A DNA stretch of 64,000 nt from Limnephilus marmoratus (taxonomy: Eukaryota > Arthropoda > Insecta > Trichoptera > Limnephilidae). The notes beneath the pieces were generated by a model, which ran no database searches, had not been told where the DNA came from, and saw nothing but the letters and a program-made list of their open reading frames with translations. The DNA is taken from assembly GCA_917880885.1 (NCBI GenBank), contig OU862913.1:6014001-6078000 (forward strand), written 5' to 3'. The position numbers were made by a program, and so were the translations under genes. This document shows positions 1 to 10,189 of the stretch, in pieces; the stretch's first letter is position 1, and the number at the start of each line of letters is the position of its first letter.

Positions 1-112
1 TATTTTAAAAGTAACATTAGTACAAAAGTTAATAACAAAAAACCATATACATATAAACAGTAGGTACTTAGAGAGTGGAGATTTATAATTATAAATTTAG
101 GTTTCTCGTAAC

Positions 113-144
113 CTGCCTCACTAGGCTAGCCTATGTTGAGGCAG
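113..144. other. Hairpin beside a LINE 3' fragment
   Basis: CTGCCTCA at 113-120 pairs with TGAGGCAG at 137-144, with AGGCTAGCCT palindromic between them. It lies downstream, in minus-strand sense, of the RT C-terminal fragment at 272-634. It may be part of that element's 3' untranslated region, where structured 3' ends are common in CR1/Jockey-type LINEs. The pairing is seen; the role is inferred. The rest of 1-271 is AT-rich with no gene. Confidence 0.4.
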
Positions 145-271
145 TTATTTTACATCAATTTATAATGCTGTGAACATACCTACACTTATATTAGAATGTA
201 ATCACACAATAGATTGGTTGAATTAATAATAATAATAACATTGGTACAATAATAACAGCATTGGTTCATTA

Positions 272-634
272 CTAATTTCGAATTTGGGTCAGTGCACCGG
301 TAAATGCTCTATTATTATTTTTTATCAAAATTTTTATGTTTTTTTTAATTTTTTTTTGTGAATAACATTTTTTTAAACTAATTGGAAGAATGTTGTAAAG
401 TCTTGTTGCGAGGTATATGAAGCTTCGTTGACCAAAAGTAGTATGAGTTATGGGATTTTGTAGTAAATCTTTGTTATTGTTTCGAGTACAGCGAGAATTT
501 AGTCTTTTTTCATAGTATTTATGTATGTTTGTGAAATGAGTGAGGATTGTTTTTGCATATATCTGACGAACGTCAAACACATTCATAATATTAAAGATAA
601 AGTTCGAGTCCGTATAAAATTCCCCCGATAACAT
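272..634 (-). pseudogene. LINE C family RT C-terminal fragment
   Basis: This open frame of about 120 codons holds only the C-terminal region of a non-LTR retrotransposon ORF2. It has the pattern VFDVRQIYAKTIL, then TTFGQRSFIYLATRLYNILP. The same pattern (VLDIRQLYIKTIL, FAQRQYSYIAPKMFN) ends the long ORF2 at 40858-43311, and it recurs in the ORF2 ending at 61049. No catalytic RT motifs remain, so this is a 5'-truncated dead copy. Upstream sequence on its minus strand, to about 780, carries no further recognisable coding. Family membership is clear from the shared tail; clade (CR1/Jockey group) is less certain. Confidence 0.75.
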
Positions 635-1630
635 CGTTAAATCGGCTCATCGCTTATCACCGGCTCTCTCCAGATCATGGGAACACCAAAACGAAAAGAT
701 TTAACTTTACCTATTGACCACATTCAAGTCCTTCAACACACCCTAAACAAACTTAACTTCATGCGGGGCCCAAGATTTGTCCTGGTCCCCCTATCTTCAC
801 ACCAAATACGCAAAATACACCTTTTTTAACAAAATCAGTAATATTTGTTTGTTGTTTTTTCACTACAAATTCATCACAAATATAGCAAAAATCTCAGAAC
901 ATTTTACAAAACCTCTTGAAGTCATTTTTGAAATGCACGTTACAAATGTTGGAACAGAAATAAATAAATGAAAGGGCATGGAAGGGAGTGGGCAATCTGG
1001 GAATTTCGGCATTCTCATACTTACTATGGAAAATCCCGATATATATGATTCAACGCTGACTAATTTTATCGTCATGAGTTACTAAATGTTTTGTTTTAGT
1101 CTATAAAACATAACATTATCTTATAATAAGTTGGAATTAATAATAAATATATATTTCGGCAATAAACCCCGTTTTGCGCCTTAATATAGGCAATCCCACA
1201 GTATTTTGAGTTTTCCGGAAAACTTTAGGTACGTGATGGAATTTTTTTGATAATTTCCCCGAATTCAGCAACCAAAAATGCATGGGAATTACCTCTTATT
1301 TCAAAGAACAAAAAACAGTAGCAGGCCTGTGTAATTTACTGTTATCATTCGAGGTCTCTGCACTCAATATAGTATCTGGTGAGGGGTTCAGAAGTTTCTT
1401 TAGTCTGTTTTAGATTTAATTTATTTTGCCTCATCAGTCGTTATTGCCTACGCTCCAAAGCCTTGGTTGCCACTACATATTTTGAGCCGATATACATTCT
1501 GTGGCTACCTCTTTGATCATGTCGGAATTCCAGCTCCTTCTTGTGTATTTTTACTAAACATTTACAAAAATTGACACAAACTCACCTGCATACATACAGC
1601 AATATCCAACAGTTTATTTGTTGCATCTTC
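635..1630. other. No recognised gene
   Basis: This stretch is AT-rich. Short open frames at 777-971 and 863-1075 overlap on opposite strands and lack recognisable motifs. No repeat shared with the rest of the window was noticed. Confidence 0.5.
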
Positions 1631-1639
1631 ATAAAATTA

Positions 1640-2034
1640 AGTTTTCTTTATAGATATTTGACATTTCTTTAAGCTTTTTGTACTTGTAATAATACCGGGT
1701 TAGTCTGTTTACAATTTGACGTTGAGTTAGAATAGGAAGAGTCGCTTTATTCCATAATGTAATAAGATCAATTGCAATTATTTCACATGTCTTTCACAGA
1801 AGGATCTTTTCCATTGGATAACCATCGCAAGTCATTTCTAATCCACAAACAATACTTTATTATATCGGAATAAGTTGGTAACATGTTGTCTTTTAATTTT
1901 TCTGGGCCAACAAACACAGAACACGAAGTATTTTGTATTGTTTTCACAATCAAGTTTTCGCGACTATTCCAAAGAATGTGCGCTCCGCGCTGATATCTGT
2001 TTTTTTCTGATTGACTGCATATTTTGTTTCGCAA
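1640..2034 (-). pseudogene. Relic of an uncharacterised protein (frame-broken)
   Basis: On the minus strand the frame from 2034 reads a compact hydrophilic domain with the stretch LPTYSDIIKYCLWIRNDL. It meets a stop near 1783. A second frame then continues plausibly as CEIIAIDLITLWNKATLP, ending in lysine and tyrosine-rich sequence near 1650. The two parts look like one small helical domain broken by a frameshift. From memory it resembles N-terminal domains of uncharacterised metazoan proteins linked to mobile elements, but I cannot name the family. It lies just downstream of LINE D on the same strand. Confidence 0.3.
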
Positions 2035-2090
2035 AATAGTGTCAAAGGGTGGAGGGAAAGAGGAGTAAATTATATGGGTTAAAATAAAAT

Positions 2091-2377
2091 CTATTTTGTG
2101 ACGTTCATTATTTTCACTTGTTGCTTGCGGTCATCAAGGTAGCTCTTAAAAAAGTTAAGTTTGTTGCCTGTAATACCGATTATTTGAAGTGTGTTTATTA
2201 ATTTACTGTGTGATATTGTATCAAAGGCTTTAGAAAGGTCTAAAAATATGGAAATACATTTTTTGCTTATATCGAGGTTTTTTACAACGAAGTCAGTTAT
2301 GGCGGCAATTGCGTCTGAACATTTTTTCTTGTTTTCTTGAAACCCGTACGTATTTTCTGAGAGTATTTTCTGGCTCA
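2091..2377 (-). pseudogene. LINE D reverse transcriptase, downstream half
   Basis: The minus frame carries RT fingers and palm motif A: NTYGFQENKKKCSDAI followed by SIFLDLSKAFDTISHSKL. It is the direct continuation of the RT frame that stops at 8690, on the other side of the errantivirus. The upstream half ends just before this sequence, and the four bases CCAG are duplicated at the break. The fragment ends before the catalytic FADD box, so the element was already truncated or decayed on this side. Confidence 0.85.
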
Positions 2378-2381
2378 CCAG
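2378..2381. other. Target-site duplication CCAG (left copy)
   Basis: CCAG here directly precedes the left LTR. CCAG at 8686-8689 directly follows the right LTR. A 4-bp duplication is typical of errantiviruses. It is supported independently because LINE D coding sequence resumes on both sides. Confidence 0.85.
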
Positions 2382-2989
2382 AGTTAACTTTTGATGTCCG
2401 TGTGGTGTTAAAAAAATATACTTGTGGATAAATTATCCTTTATTGTTTAATTACACAATACAACTTAAAATAAGTACAATTTCAAAGGGAACTATTATGT
2501 GAGCAATACGACAAGCAAGTGCTTGGATTCAATGCACAAAATAGATTAACTAGTGGAAGTAAGAGTCGGGGTTTATATAGTCCCTGCTGGCGTGGTGGGG
2601 GGGCATCGTCTTCCTATTTTCGGTGCTGCATGTCAAGGGGTCAATATGTCATCCTGATAATGGGGTTGTTGTCCCGATGCTCGTGGATACGTGGGGTTTC
2701 GTAATCCAGTCTTTTATTTTGGGACTGTTCGGCGTGAGGGATGGGTGTTGTTTTAAGTACATCCAAATGTTCGTTGGTTTGTCTATTAATGGTCTTCTTC
2801 GAGTTGGTATGTCGATTAAGGGATAGTGATTAGAGTATATCATCCCGGTAATGGTCCTCGGCTGGATGCAGCTGTTATCAATAAACATGTAGGGTTTATT
2901 AGTTTATTTTTAGGCAAGATGAAGTGCCGGTTGCAATGGGCGTACTGCGATGTCTTCTTGTAGGTGGGGGTCGTTTAGGGTGGTTAACT
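2382..2989 (-). repeat. Errantivirus LTR (3' LTR in element sense)
   Basis: 608 bp, matching 8078-8685 at the same length with one mismatch noticed. In minus sense it holds the TATATAAA core at 2572-2579 and a possible AATAAA signal near 2430. The env stop codon at 2910 lies inside it. Confidence 0.92.
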
Positions 2990-4466
2990 CTCCCCCCCTA
3001 AAATTGAAACTCCTTCGCACTGTGAAGAGTTTATATCTTCTCCAAAGGATATATCCGATGGCCGTAATTATCAAGCAGCTGGTAAGTGTTATGTGTATAG
3101 TTCCTTCAAATCCCGTCGTAGCGATAGGGATATCGAATTCTCTGCGTGGTTCTTGTATTTCGTCTACATGTAGGATGGGTAGTTTTAGTACATGTAATTC
3201 TTCCTTCGAATATGTGATGAGTAGTGTTTCTTGGTTAACGATTCTTCCCATAGTAAATGTTCTTCCTTGTATACTGCACTCGTCATTTGTTACAAGTACA
3301 GATTTGGAAATTACTATATTCTGTTGGTGTTGAGGGCATTGTGCTCGTAACGCTGTTGGTTCGTTGCGAAATAAGTACATCATATTATCTCCGATGACGT
3401 GTGTATATTCTTCTGGGCAAATAATCTGGCGTAGACTGCAGTTCTGTTCGCTGTGGTTTTCTAGTACGGTAGTTGTGCAGTCATCGATGGAGTTGAGTTC
3501 TTTGTTGCATATGCTGAGGCTGTCTGTAATAACTTGGCACTTGTGTGCGTTATACATCTGCTTTCCATCTCTCAATAATCGTCTCGGTAGGAGGTGGGGT
3601 TGGAAACATTTATTGTTAGTTTTGGAGATGATGGGAATTATTTCGTTATACATATAGACGGTGCGTTCTACTAAAGTTAGAGAGAGAATAAAGTGCAAAG
3701 TTTGTTTAACTTTAATGAATTTAACTTGCAAAAAGCGTTGAATAATATCAAAATCTTTAGAAGGTAGCTGTTCAGGATTTACATGTGAAATGGATTCCAT
3801 AAATACCTTTGGTTTTATAATGCTAGGGTGGTACATTCCATGAGAGGCAAACGTGATAGCTTCTGTAATTCTAGTAATTAATTCGGTGATAGTTTCCGTC
3901 TGATAAATTAAATGTGTAATCAACAAGTCTGTCTTATCTTCATAATGATCATGGCTCATTTGTGACCAGAGTACCATTTGGTTATGTGAAATATTTTTTA
4001 GTTTACCGTAATAATCCTCTAATGATCTTGAACTCAACGAGATTCTCTTTTCATTAATATTTTGGTTAGTTTCAATTCGTTGCACTAATTTATCTAAATC
4101 ATTATCATCTAAGTTTCCCGTAATCCCTTTAATTATTGTACCGAGTCCGTTTATTAGGCCTCTTTTATATCTATTTACAACTAAATTGTCCATTATCTGA
4201 TTATTATGATCTATTAAATATTTCAAACGTTCTAATCCTACATGTGGTAAAGTCACATTGTTACTTTTTATAAATTTATCATAATTAATTCCTAGTTGTT
4301 GCGATTGTTCAATAAGTTTAGTTAAATCTAGGGTATGAATGACGTGCCACTGTCCTTCGACGGCTCGTGCATTTCCCAGAGGTGCGACGATGAAGTGCTC
4401 ATTATCCGCTAATTGACGGATCCGTAGCGCTTGCGTCATGGCCGTCAGTCTGAAACAATTTAACAC
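2910..4466 (-). CDS. Errantivirus envelope glycoprotein
   Basis: This 518-codon frame is a baculovirus F-like envelope protein, the class errantiviruses carry for membrane fusion. A furin-type RYKR site is at residues 99-102, followed by a glycine-rich hydrophobic stretch (GLINGLGTIIKGITG) matching a fusion peptide. A cysteine-containing ectodomain follows, then a membrane segment near residues 455-475 (LTSCLIITAIGYILW) and a tail of about 43 residues. No signal peptide is visible at the N-terminus. In this family the leader can come from a spliced upstream exon, so the true start may differ. The frame has no breaks. It ends within the LTR. Confidence 0.88.
   Translation of the reverse strand: MLNCFRLTAMTQALRIRQLADNEHFIVAPLGNARAVEGQWHVIHTLDLTKLIEQSQQLGINYDKFIKSNNVTLPHVGLERLKYLIDHNNQIMDNLVVNRYKRGLINGLGTIIKGITGNLDDNDLDKLVQRIETNQNINEKRISLSSRSLEDYYGKLKNISHNQMVLWSQMSHDHYEDKTDLLITHLIYQTETITELITRITEAITFASHGMYHPSIIKPKVFMESISHVNPEQLPSKDFDIIQRFLQVKFIKVKQTLHFILSLTLVERTVYMYNEIIPIISKTNNKCFQPHLLPRRLLRDGKQMYNAHKCQVITDSLSICNKELNSIDDCTTTVLENHSEQNCSLRQIICPEEYTHVIGDNMMYLFRNEPTALRAQCPQHQQNIVISKSVLVTNDECSIQGRTFTMGRIVNQETLLITYSKEELHVLKLPILHVDEIQEPRREFDIPIATTGFEGTIHITLTSCLIITAIGYILWRRYKLFTVRRSFNFRGGELTTLNDPHLQEDIAVRPLQPALHLA
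2990..3000 (-). other. Polypurine tract
   Basis: TAGGGGGGGAG on the minus strand directly precedes the 3' LTR, the expected place for the plus-strand DNA primer. Confidence 0.75.
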
Positions 4467-6161
4467 TGTCTTTGTGAATTGTTGTTAGGCCTCTCAGACT
4501 TTTATATTCGAGTACATTATGTGGTAATATTTTAGTAATAGTGAACGGTCCTTTGAATTTATTTTTATGTTTACCCCGTGCGGTAACTTTTATAAGTATT
4601 TGTTGTCCTACGGACATCTCTTGGGGCGTACGTGTTTTGTTTACTCGTTCGCGTGTTTTATTTTTTGTTTTATGTTGTAAATCATGTATTATTTTGTTTA
4701 GTTCTTTACATTGATTTGCATGATCGGCTACGTAATTTTGGGTTATCACACCATTAGATTGTGGTGTTCGGTTCCCATGGCAAAAGTGTATTTCATTTGG
4801 TGTATGCTTAGTTACACCATGTATATTATTATTATAAGCATTTAAGGCTAAATTAATTTGAGTTTCCGATGTGACGTTCGGTATTGCCGTGCGTATTAAT
4901 CTCAGTATTTCTGTTAGAGTGGAGTGAAAGCGTTCTATATCAGCTTTTGACTGTGAATGACCAGTAGTAGTCACATGTGTTTTAATATTGTACGTTTCTA
5001 ATAATTCTCGTGTCGTAGTGGACGTAAACGTAGTTTCACGATCTAAATGTATTTCTTTCGGTATGCCGATTAATGAAAATATTTTTACTAGTATTTCGCA
5101 TATTGCGACATTGTTGTCAACAGTGATTAAAGTGCAAGATGCCCATTTAGAGAATCTATCCACAATGGTTAAGAATTTTTGACGTCCGAAATGATAAGTG
5201 TCGATCTGCCATATCTCCATCGGACAATTAGGAGTAACAGTAGCCTCTAATGGGGCTGACGTGGGGTGCCTTTCGTATTTAGAATTTTGACATATTATAC
5301 ACGTTTTTAAAAAATCTTTTATTTTTGTCCGCATATTATTAAAATAGTGCGTCCGTTTTATTTTACTGAGTAGGGCATCTAGACCCATGTGACGCTGGTT
5401 CTCGACATGCGTCGAACGAATTATCTCCTTTTGTTCTTCTAATTTTATGGGTTCAATCTTAACATTTGTAAAACGTATTAATTTTAATGAGTTCTTATCA
5501 ATATTTTTTCTATAACATTCGCTTAAACACTCATATAATCTATCGTTATTTATAATTACTGCATATTTATCGTTATCCAAACATGTTTTAATCAATTTTA
5601 AAAATATTGCTTCTGCATTTTCTAAAGGGATACACCATACAAGGTCCGTACCTTTTTCCTTAGCTCTCAAACTATGCTTCTCAATATCGCTTAGTTCAAT
5701 AAAAATCCTATTCATACGCGGGGGTGGGTGTTCGTTACGAATTGGGATTCCACCCTCATGGTCATCCACATTGCTATGCACGGTGTCAGTGACACTCTGG
5801 GCGCCCGAGGTGGCTTCTACTCGTAATGAATCATGCTCCTCACCGTCCTCACTATAATGAATTTCGACTCTTGAAAGTGCGTCAGCTACATGGTTATTAC
5901 AACCTCGCTTATGTCTAATCGTATAATCATATTCCTGGAGTTTGAGTCTCCACCTAGTAAGTTTGGCGTTTGGTTCTTTTAACTTGGTTAACCATACTAA
6001 CGGTTGGTGATCCGTTTCTATGATAAAATGTTTACCATAAATATACGGACGGAATTGCTGGAGGGACCATAGTATACCAAGCAATTCCTTTTCCGTCGTA
6101 TTGTATTTAGTTTCCGTTTTTGACAGTGTCCTAGAAATATAGGCAATAGGTTGAGTTTTTT
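4402..6161 (-). pseudogene. Errantivirus Pol, RNase H and integrase part
   Basis: This is open from upstream of the deletion junction to 4402. It begins with RNase H sequence (PIAYISRTLSKTETKYN, then FIIETDHQPLVWL) and continues to the chromodomain-free C-terminus. The integrase is complete to the eye: an HHCC zinc module (HVENQRHMG, then CIICQNSK) and core acidic residues in QIDTYHFG, IHLDRETTF and ADIERFHST. Integrase would insert viral cDNA in the nucleus. The frame differs from the protease-RT part because of the deletion, so no full polyprotein can be made from this copy. The end overlaps the start of env by 65 bp. Confidence 0.88.
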
Positions 6162-6836
6162 CTCGACTATATGGACAGGGCTTGCCCAAGGCGAATCGCT
6201 TGGTCGGATGATTCCATCCTTTAGAAGTTGGGCGACTTGCCTTTCAACTTCAAGCCTCTGCTCATACGGTAACCGATAAGCGCGTTGATACACAGGTTCT
6301 TCTTTAATTAATTTTATTTCATGTTTTACATGAGGTGAGCAATTAGCTACCAGTTCCTCAGAAAACAAATCTCTATTTTTCTCCAATAACTCATCAAGTC
6401 TATTTATATCTATTACATGGAACAACTGAACTTGTCTGGTTGGAGTTTTTAAAATATTATTACAGTTGTTTAAAATTAATGTTGCATTCATTAATTTCAA
6501 CATATCTATCCCCATTAAAACATCGTATTTGTGGGAAAAGTCAAAAATATAAAAACGCATTTCAGCATTATTATTGCCGAATACTCTTTTCCAAAATGGA
6601 GTCACGACGGCACCTCTATGGGTAGTCGTAGAGTGTGCTGTTTGTACAGTAAACTCTTCGTTTACATATCTACAGTCACGAAATAATCTATTATACACAT
6701 TTTTATTCATGAATGATTTGGAGCTTCCCGTATCAATCAGAATTTTTATATTTAATGGCGCTACTACATATGGTAGGCCATTGTTAATATGATTCAGGTG
6801 GACTAGGTTTCTCGGGGAGATTCTTGGTCTTCCCAC
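6155..6836 (-). pseudogene. Errantivirus Pol, protease and RT N-terminal part
   Basis: The frame opens inside the end of gag in the -1 register. It holds an aspartic protease with the catalytic motif ILIDTGSSKSF near residue 33 and a flap-like GIDML further on. The linker and start of reverse transcriptase follow: RAYRLPYEQRLEVERQVAQ and then IIRPSDSPWASPVHIVEKK. Coding homology then stops abruptly in a run of A at 6155-6161 (minus sense), and the remaining codons to 6018 are out-of-frame RNase H sequence. The RT palm with its catalytic aspartates is absent. This is a deletion with frame change, not gradual decay. Confidence 0.85.
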
Positions 6837-7792
6837 AAATCCGGCCGTTCCTGATCATTCCCGTCTGTATAAAATAGCTCTTGTGCCGTACGTCCATTGC
6901 CGAGGTCGATGACCGGGCCTTTAGGAGGTCGGGGCATTGGGGCCGTTCTCATACTGACATCACCGGAACACGCATGATGCGTATTAAAATTATTATTATT
7001 ATTTCCTTGCCACGGGCGGTTTTGTACGTACTTATGCGTTTGGTTATTATTATGCCACGGTTTATTATTATAATTGTTAAGGTGATTATGATTATTATGA
7101 TTAAAGTTATTATGAGGTTTGAACGAATTTTGCGTTTGTGGTGGAAAAAAGTTAGGGCGAGTAAAAGGTTTATTTGATTGGTTTTGTCCTGGCCGCATGA
7201 AATTAGATGGTCCTGCTTGTGGAAACACAAGGTTTTGTTTAGACCGTTGATGGAGCTCGCCATGAGCCTCCAGCATTCTTATTTCCGTGCACAGGGCATC
7301 ATAATTTTTGGTTAAGTTTGCGCATTTAATGTGCGTTGGCATTAGATTCAACAATGTATTTCTTGCTGTATCTTTGTATGGTTCCATCAATATGTGGGCA
7401 CTAGGTCCTCCATATTGATCAGAAATTTTTATTTTAATTGAAAAAAGAATTTGATTGATTTCGTGGATCGTTGAGGAGAAATCCTTTTGACCGCGGTTGA
7501 AGTTGATTAGTTCGGTTTGCAATAATGTAACAGACTTATTGTCCCCACATTCGTTTTTCAGCGTTTCTAATATGGTTTCAATATTGTTATCATGATCGCA
7601 CATGAGAATTACGTGAAGTGCTTTGCCACGTAATCTTGAGATTATTTTCTCAACATTGCTTGGTGTATTGCCGTTTCTAGTAATGAACCCCCTGGCTGAT
7701 TTTATGAATAAGTTGATATCTTGGGGAGAGCCACTATACTCCAATATCGACTCTGCGTATTGGGGAGCGGGTCTCTCATTTGGCTGTGCCAT
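6803..7792 (-). CDS. Errantivirus Gag-like protein
   Basis: This 329-codon frame is the first in the provirus and would form the capsid shell in the cytoplasm. The N-terminal two thirds look like a retroelement capsid, with a region such as LLQTELINFNRGQKDFSSTI. The C-terminal third is rich in asparagine and histidine (for example HNNFNHNNHNHLNNYNN), and no CCHC knuckle was found, as in many errantivirus Gags. The start at 7792 is the first methionine after the leader. Its last 34 bases overlap the pol frame in the -1 frame, which is consistent with programmed frameshifting. The frame appears intact. Confidence 0.85.
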   Translation of the reverse strand: MAQPNERPAPQYAESILEYSGSPQDINLFIKSARGFITRNGNTPSNVEKIISRLRGKALHVILMCDHDNNIETILETLKNECGDNKSVTLLQTELINFNRGQKDFSSTIHEINQILFSIKIKISDQYGGPSAHILMEPYKDTARNTLLNLMPTHIKCANLTKNYDALCTEIRMLEAHGELHQRSKQNLVFPQAGPSNFMRPGQNQSNKPFTRPNFFPPQTQNSFKPHNNFNHNNHNHLNNYNNKPWHNNNQTHKYVQNRPWQGNNNNNFNTHHACSGDVSMRTAPMPRPPKGPVIDLGNGRTAQELFYTDGNDQERPDLWEDQESPRET

Positions 7793-8059
7793 TTTTCAAA
7801 AAAGTAGAAAAAAAAATAGAAATATACAAAGTGACTTTAAAAATTTAGTTTTCTCTCTAACCTTTTGGATAAGGTAGGGAAGGGATCTATCGTACGTATG
7901 GGATAGACGATCAATTGAAAAATGTACTCACAGAAGTATTGATGCGACGATCTTCATTGCCAAGTTAACAAATTTGTAGTGTGTGGTCCTTTTCGCGTTG
8001 AGATATTAAAATATCTAGGGAGTCCTAGTTTTGGCCAATTTTCAGACTTCCTCGAATTG

Positions 8060-8078
8060 ACCCACGTGCTGGGCGCCA
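8060..8078 (-). other. Primer-binding site
   Basis: Minus-strand sequence starting TGGCGCCCAGCACGTGGG abuts the 5' LTR and overlaps its last base. It begins like the complement of a tRNA 3' end and resembles lysine-tRNA sites of some retroviruses, but with a 2-base difference in the middle. The primer tRNA is therefore not settled. Confidence 0.6.
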
Positions 8079-8685
8079 GTTAACTTTTGATGTCCGTGTG
8101 GTGTTAAAAAAATATACTTGTGGATAAATTATCCTTTATTGTTTAATTACACAATACAACTTAAAATAAGTACAATTTCAAAGGGAACTATTATGTGAGC
8201 AATACGACAAGCAAGTGCTTGGATTCAATGCACAAAATAGATTAACTAGTGGAAGTAAGAGTCGGGGTTTATATAGTCCCTGCTGGCGTGGTGGGGGGGC
8301 GTCGTCTTCCTATTTTCGGTGCTGCATGTCAAGGGGTCAATATGTCATCCTGATAATGGGGTTGTTGTCCCGATGCTCGTGGATACGTGGGGTTTCGTAA
8401 TCCAGTCTTTTATTTTGGGACTGTTCGGCGTGAGGGATGGGTGTTGTTTTAAGTACATCCAAATGTTCGTTGGTTTGTCTATTAATGGTCTTCTTCGAGT
8501 TGGTATGTCGATTAAGGGATAGTGATTAGAGTATATCATCCCGGTAATGGTCCTCGGCTGGATGCAGCTGTTATCAATAAACATGTAGGGTTTATTAGTT
8601 TATTTTTAGGCAAGATGAAGTGCCGGTTGCAATGGGCGTACTGCGATGTCTTCTTGTAGGTGGGGGTCGTTTAGGGTGGTTAACT
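8078..8685 (-). repeat. Errantivirus LTR (5' LTR in element sense)
   Basis: 608 bp, with the same AGTTAAC/GTTAACT termini as the left copy. As the upstream LTR for the minus-strand provirus it would supply the promoter for gag, pol and env. Confidence 0.92.
8268..8275 (-). promoter_or_regulatory. TATA box in the 5' LTR
   Basis: TATATAAA reads on the minus strand inside the upstream LTR, in the direction of gag. The identical core sits at 2572-2579 in the other LTR. The motif is seen; promoter use is inferred. Confidence 0.55.
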
Positions 8686-8689
8686 CCAG

Positions 8690-9300
8690 ATATTTTTACC
8701 AACTGAGCATTGATAATTTTTTCAAATATTTTGGATAGACTGGTCAGTAGAGTTATTATTGGTCTGTAATTGTTTATGTCTGTCTTGTTACCTGTTTTGT
8801 GTATGGGAATAACTATACCTTGTTTCAGGTTTGAGGGGAAGTGTCCTTGACTGATGCTAAGGTTAATTAGGTATTCTAGGGGCAATGTAATTTCCGTAGA
8901 CAGCGTTTTAAAATTCTCGGTTGCTATTCCATCAACCCCGGCAGAATAAGTGTTTTTTTAGGGAATTAATTATTTTTAGAATTTCCTCCCCTGACACAGT
9001 TTGAAAATTGAATCTTCTTTAGGGAAATTAAAGTTCTGCTTCAGCAGGTATAGCGTATAGCATTCTCACAATTTGGTACACGAGAAGCAAGATTTGAACC
9101 AATATTTGTAAAGTAATTATTGATGTAATCCGCAACGACCTTGGGGTTTTTTGAGGTGTCAATAATTTCTCCGTCAATACAAAGTTTACTTAAGTCCTGT
9201 TTGTCTTTAGTGTTTTGTGTATTCTGGCTTCTCTTAGAGTTTGCCATATTTTTTTGGGATCGTTGTTACTTTGTTGGATTTTGTCTCTGTAGTAGATTTC
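8690..9300 (-). pseudogene. LINE D, upstream half (linker and RT fingers)
   Basis: The minus strand reads the endonuclease-RT linker (ADYINNYFTNIGSNLASR, at 9041-9247). After a broken stretch comes RT motif sequence HFPSNLKQGIVIPIHKTG and NNYRPIITLLTSLSKIFEK (8690-8885). It stops exactly at the CCAG duplication and resumes at 2377. Frameshifts and stops between about 8890 and 9040 show it was dead. The region 9300-9419 to its right is AT-rich with no gene. Confidence 0.85.
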
Positions 9301-9496
9301 TTTCGCCTTTCTAATGAATTCACCGCGTGTATTTCTTTATCTTTATAAATAAATATAAATAAGCGTAATAAACAAAATCGTACATTTTCGCATTTATAAT
9401 ATTAGTATGGATAGATTGATTAACACTAGAAAGACCGGGTAATGCTCCATACCTATAAAGACCACGACCGTCACTTTGACGGCTGATCACTTTTAT

Positions 9497-9970
9497 CAAA
9501 TTGGGAGGCGGATATGAGTACCGCTGCCCCGGGAACCATTTATTGGATAACCAACACCTCTGCCATTGGACACTCCAAGTGGTTCGCTACGTTTAGTGAC
9601 TTAGCAGGGGTGTCCTGGTTCATTGGGTGAGGCTTGTCTGGGCCTTGGTGGCGAATACGTTTGCCCACCTACTGCGTAGCGGACCGGGTCGGGAGACACT
9701 TGTTGAGGGAGATGCTTATCTTGTCCTCTCCAGCAGGACCTTTCTCGTCCCGTCGCCTTGCACCGCAGTGAGAGGGATGGATTCATTCTCATTCACTCCT
9801 GGATATATTTACGAATTTTTCCTATTCATCTCTCACACTTTTTTTCTTCCGAGAACTTCCTCTCCTTACTTTCCCTAAAAACATTAATGCACACATAAAT
9901 TCACACAGCATCCCCAAAGATGACATAGGCCCTGAGGGTTTTTTTCCTCGGGGCTTCCTGGAAAAAAACA
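9497..9970 (+). repeat. SINE-like family A, copy 1 (long form)
   Basis: The copy starts CAAATTGGGAGGCGG and ends with a stem (CCCTGAGG to CCTCGGGG) and a short A run. This long form keeps a middle block (around 9650-9780, including CACCGCAGTGAGAGGGATGG) that most other copies have lost. Family A occurs at eleven places in the window. No protein is encoded. Confidence 0.8.
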
Positions 9971-10189
9971 TGTGAGTGCAAAATGCTGCAATTTTAATAC
10001 ACGCATGTGTTATGTTTGTACAATATCAAATCGTTACGTTTTTTATAAAATCGAATGCACTCTCCGCAAACGGGTTTCTTACAATTACCTACCACCTATC
10101 ATTTATTTGGTTTTTATTATATTTTTTTTATTAATTTGGCACTGTCGTCTTTCAGTAGTTTTATTTTCCGGTTTCTTTTCTTATTCGTT

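Larger units (their letters stand above)
2382..8685 (-). mobile_element. Endogenous errantivirus (gypsy-type, env-bearing), RT core deleted
   Basis: This 6304-bp provirus is read on the minus strand. It has two 608-bp direct LTRs that start AGTTAACT and end GTTAACT, a primer-binding site beginning TGGCGCCC beside the 5' LTR, and a G-rich polypurine tract beside the 3' LTR. It carries gag, pol and env frames in order and a CCAG duplication. One base difference was noticed between the LTRs (A at 2606, G at 8302), which suggests a recent insertion. Despite that, pol has lost most of its reverse transcriptase at about 6155-6161, so this copy cannot be autonomous. Either it was mobilised by a helper or the deletion followed insertion. 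Confidence 0.93.

Noticed and set aside
2519..2888. Three short frames repeated exactly at 8215-8584
   Set aside because: They fall wholly inside the two LTRs and duplicate because the LTRs do.
6949..7263. Isoleucine-rich minus frame
   Set aside because: It is an alternative frame of the asparagine/histidine-rich end of gag.
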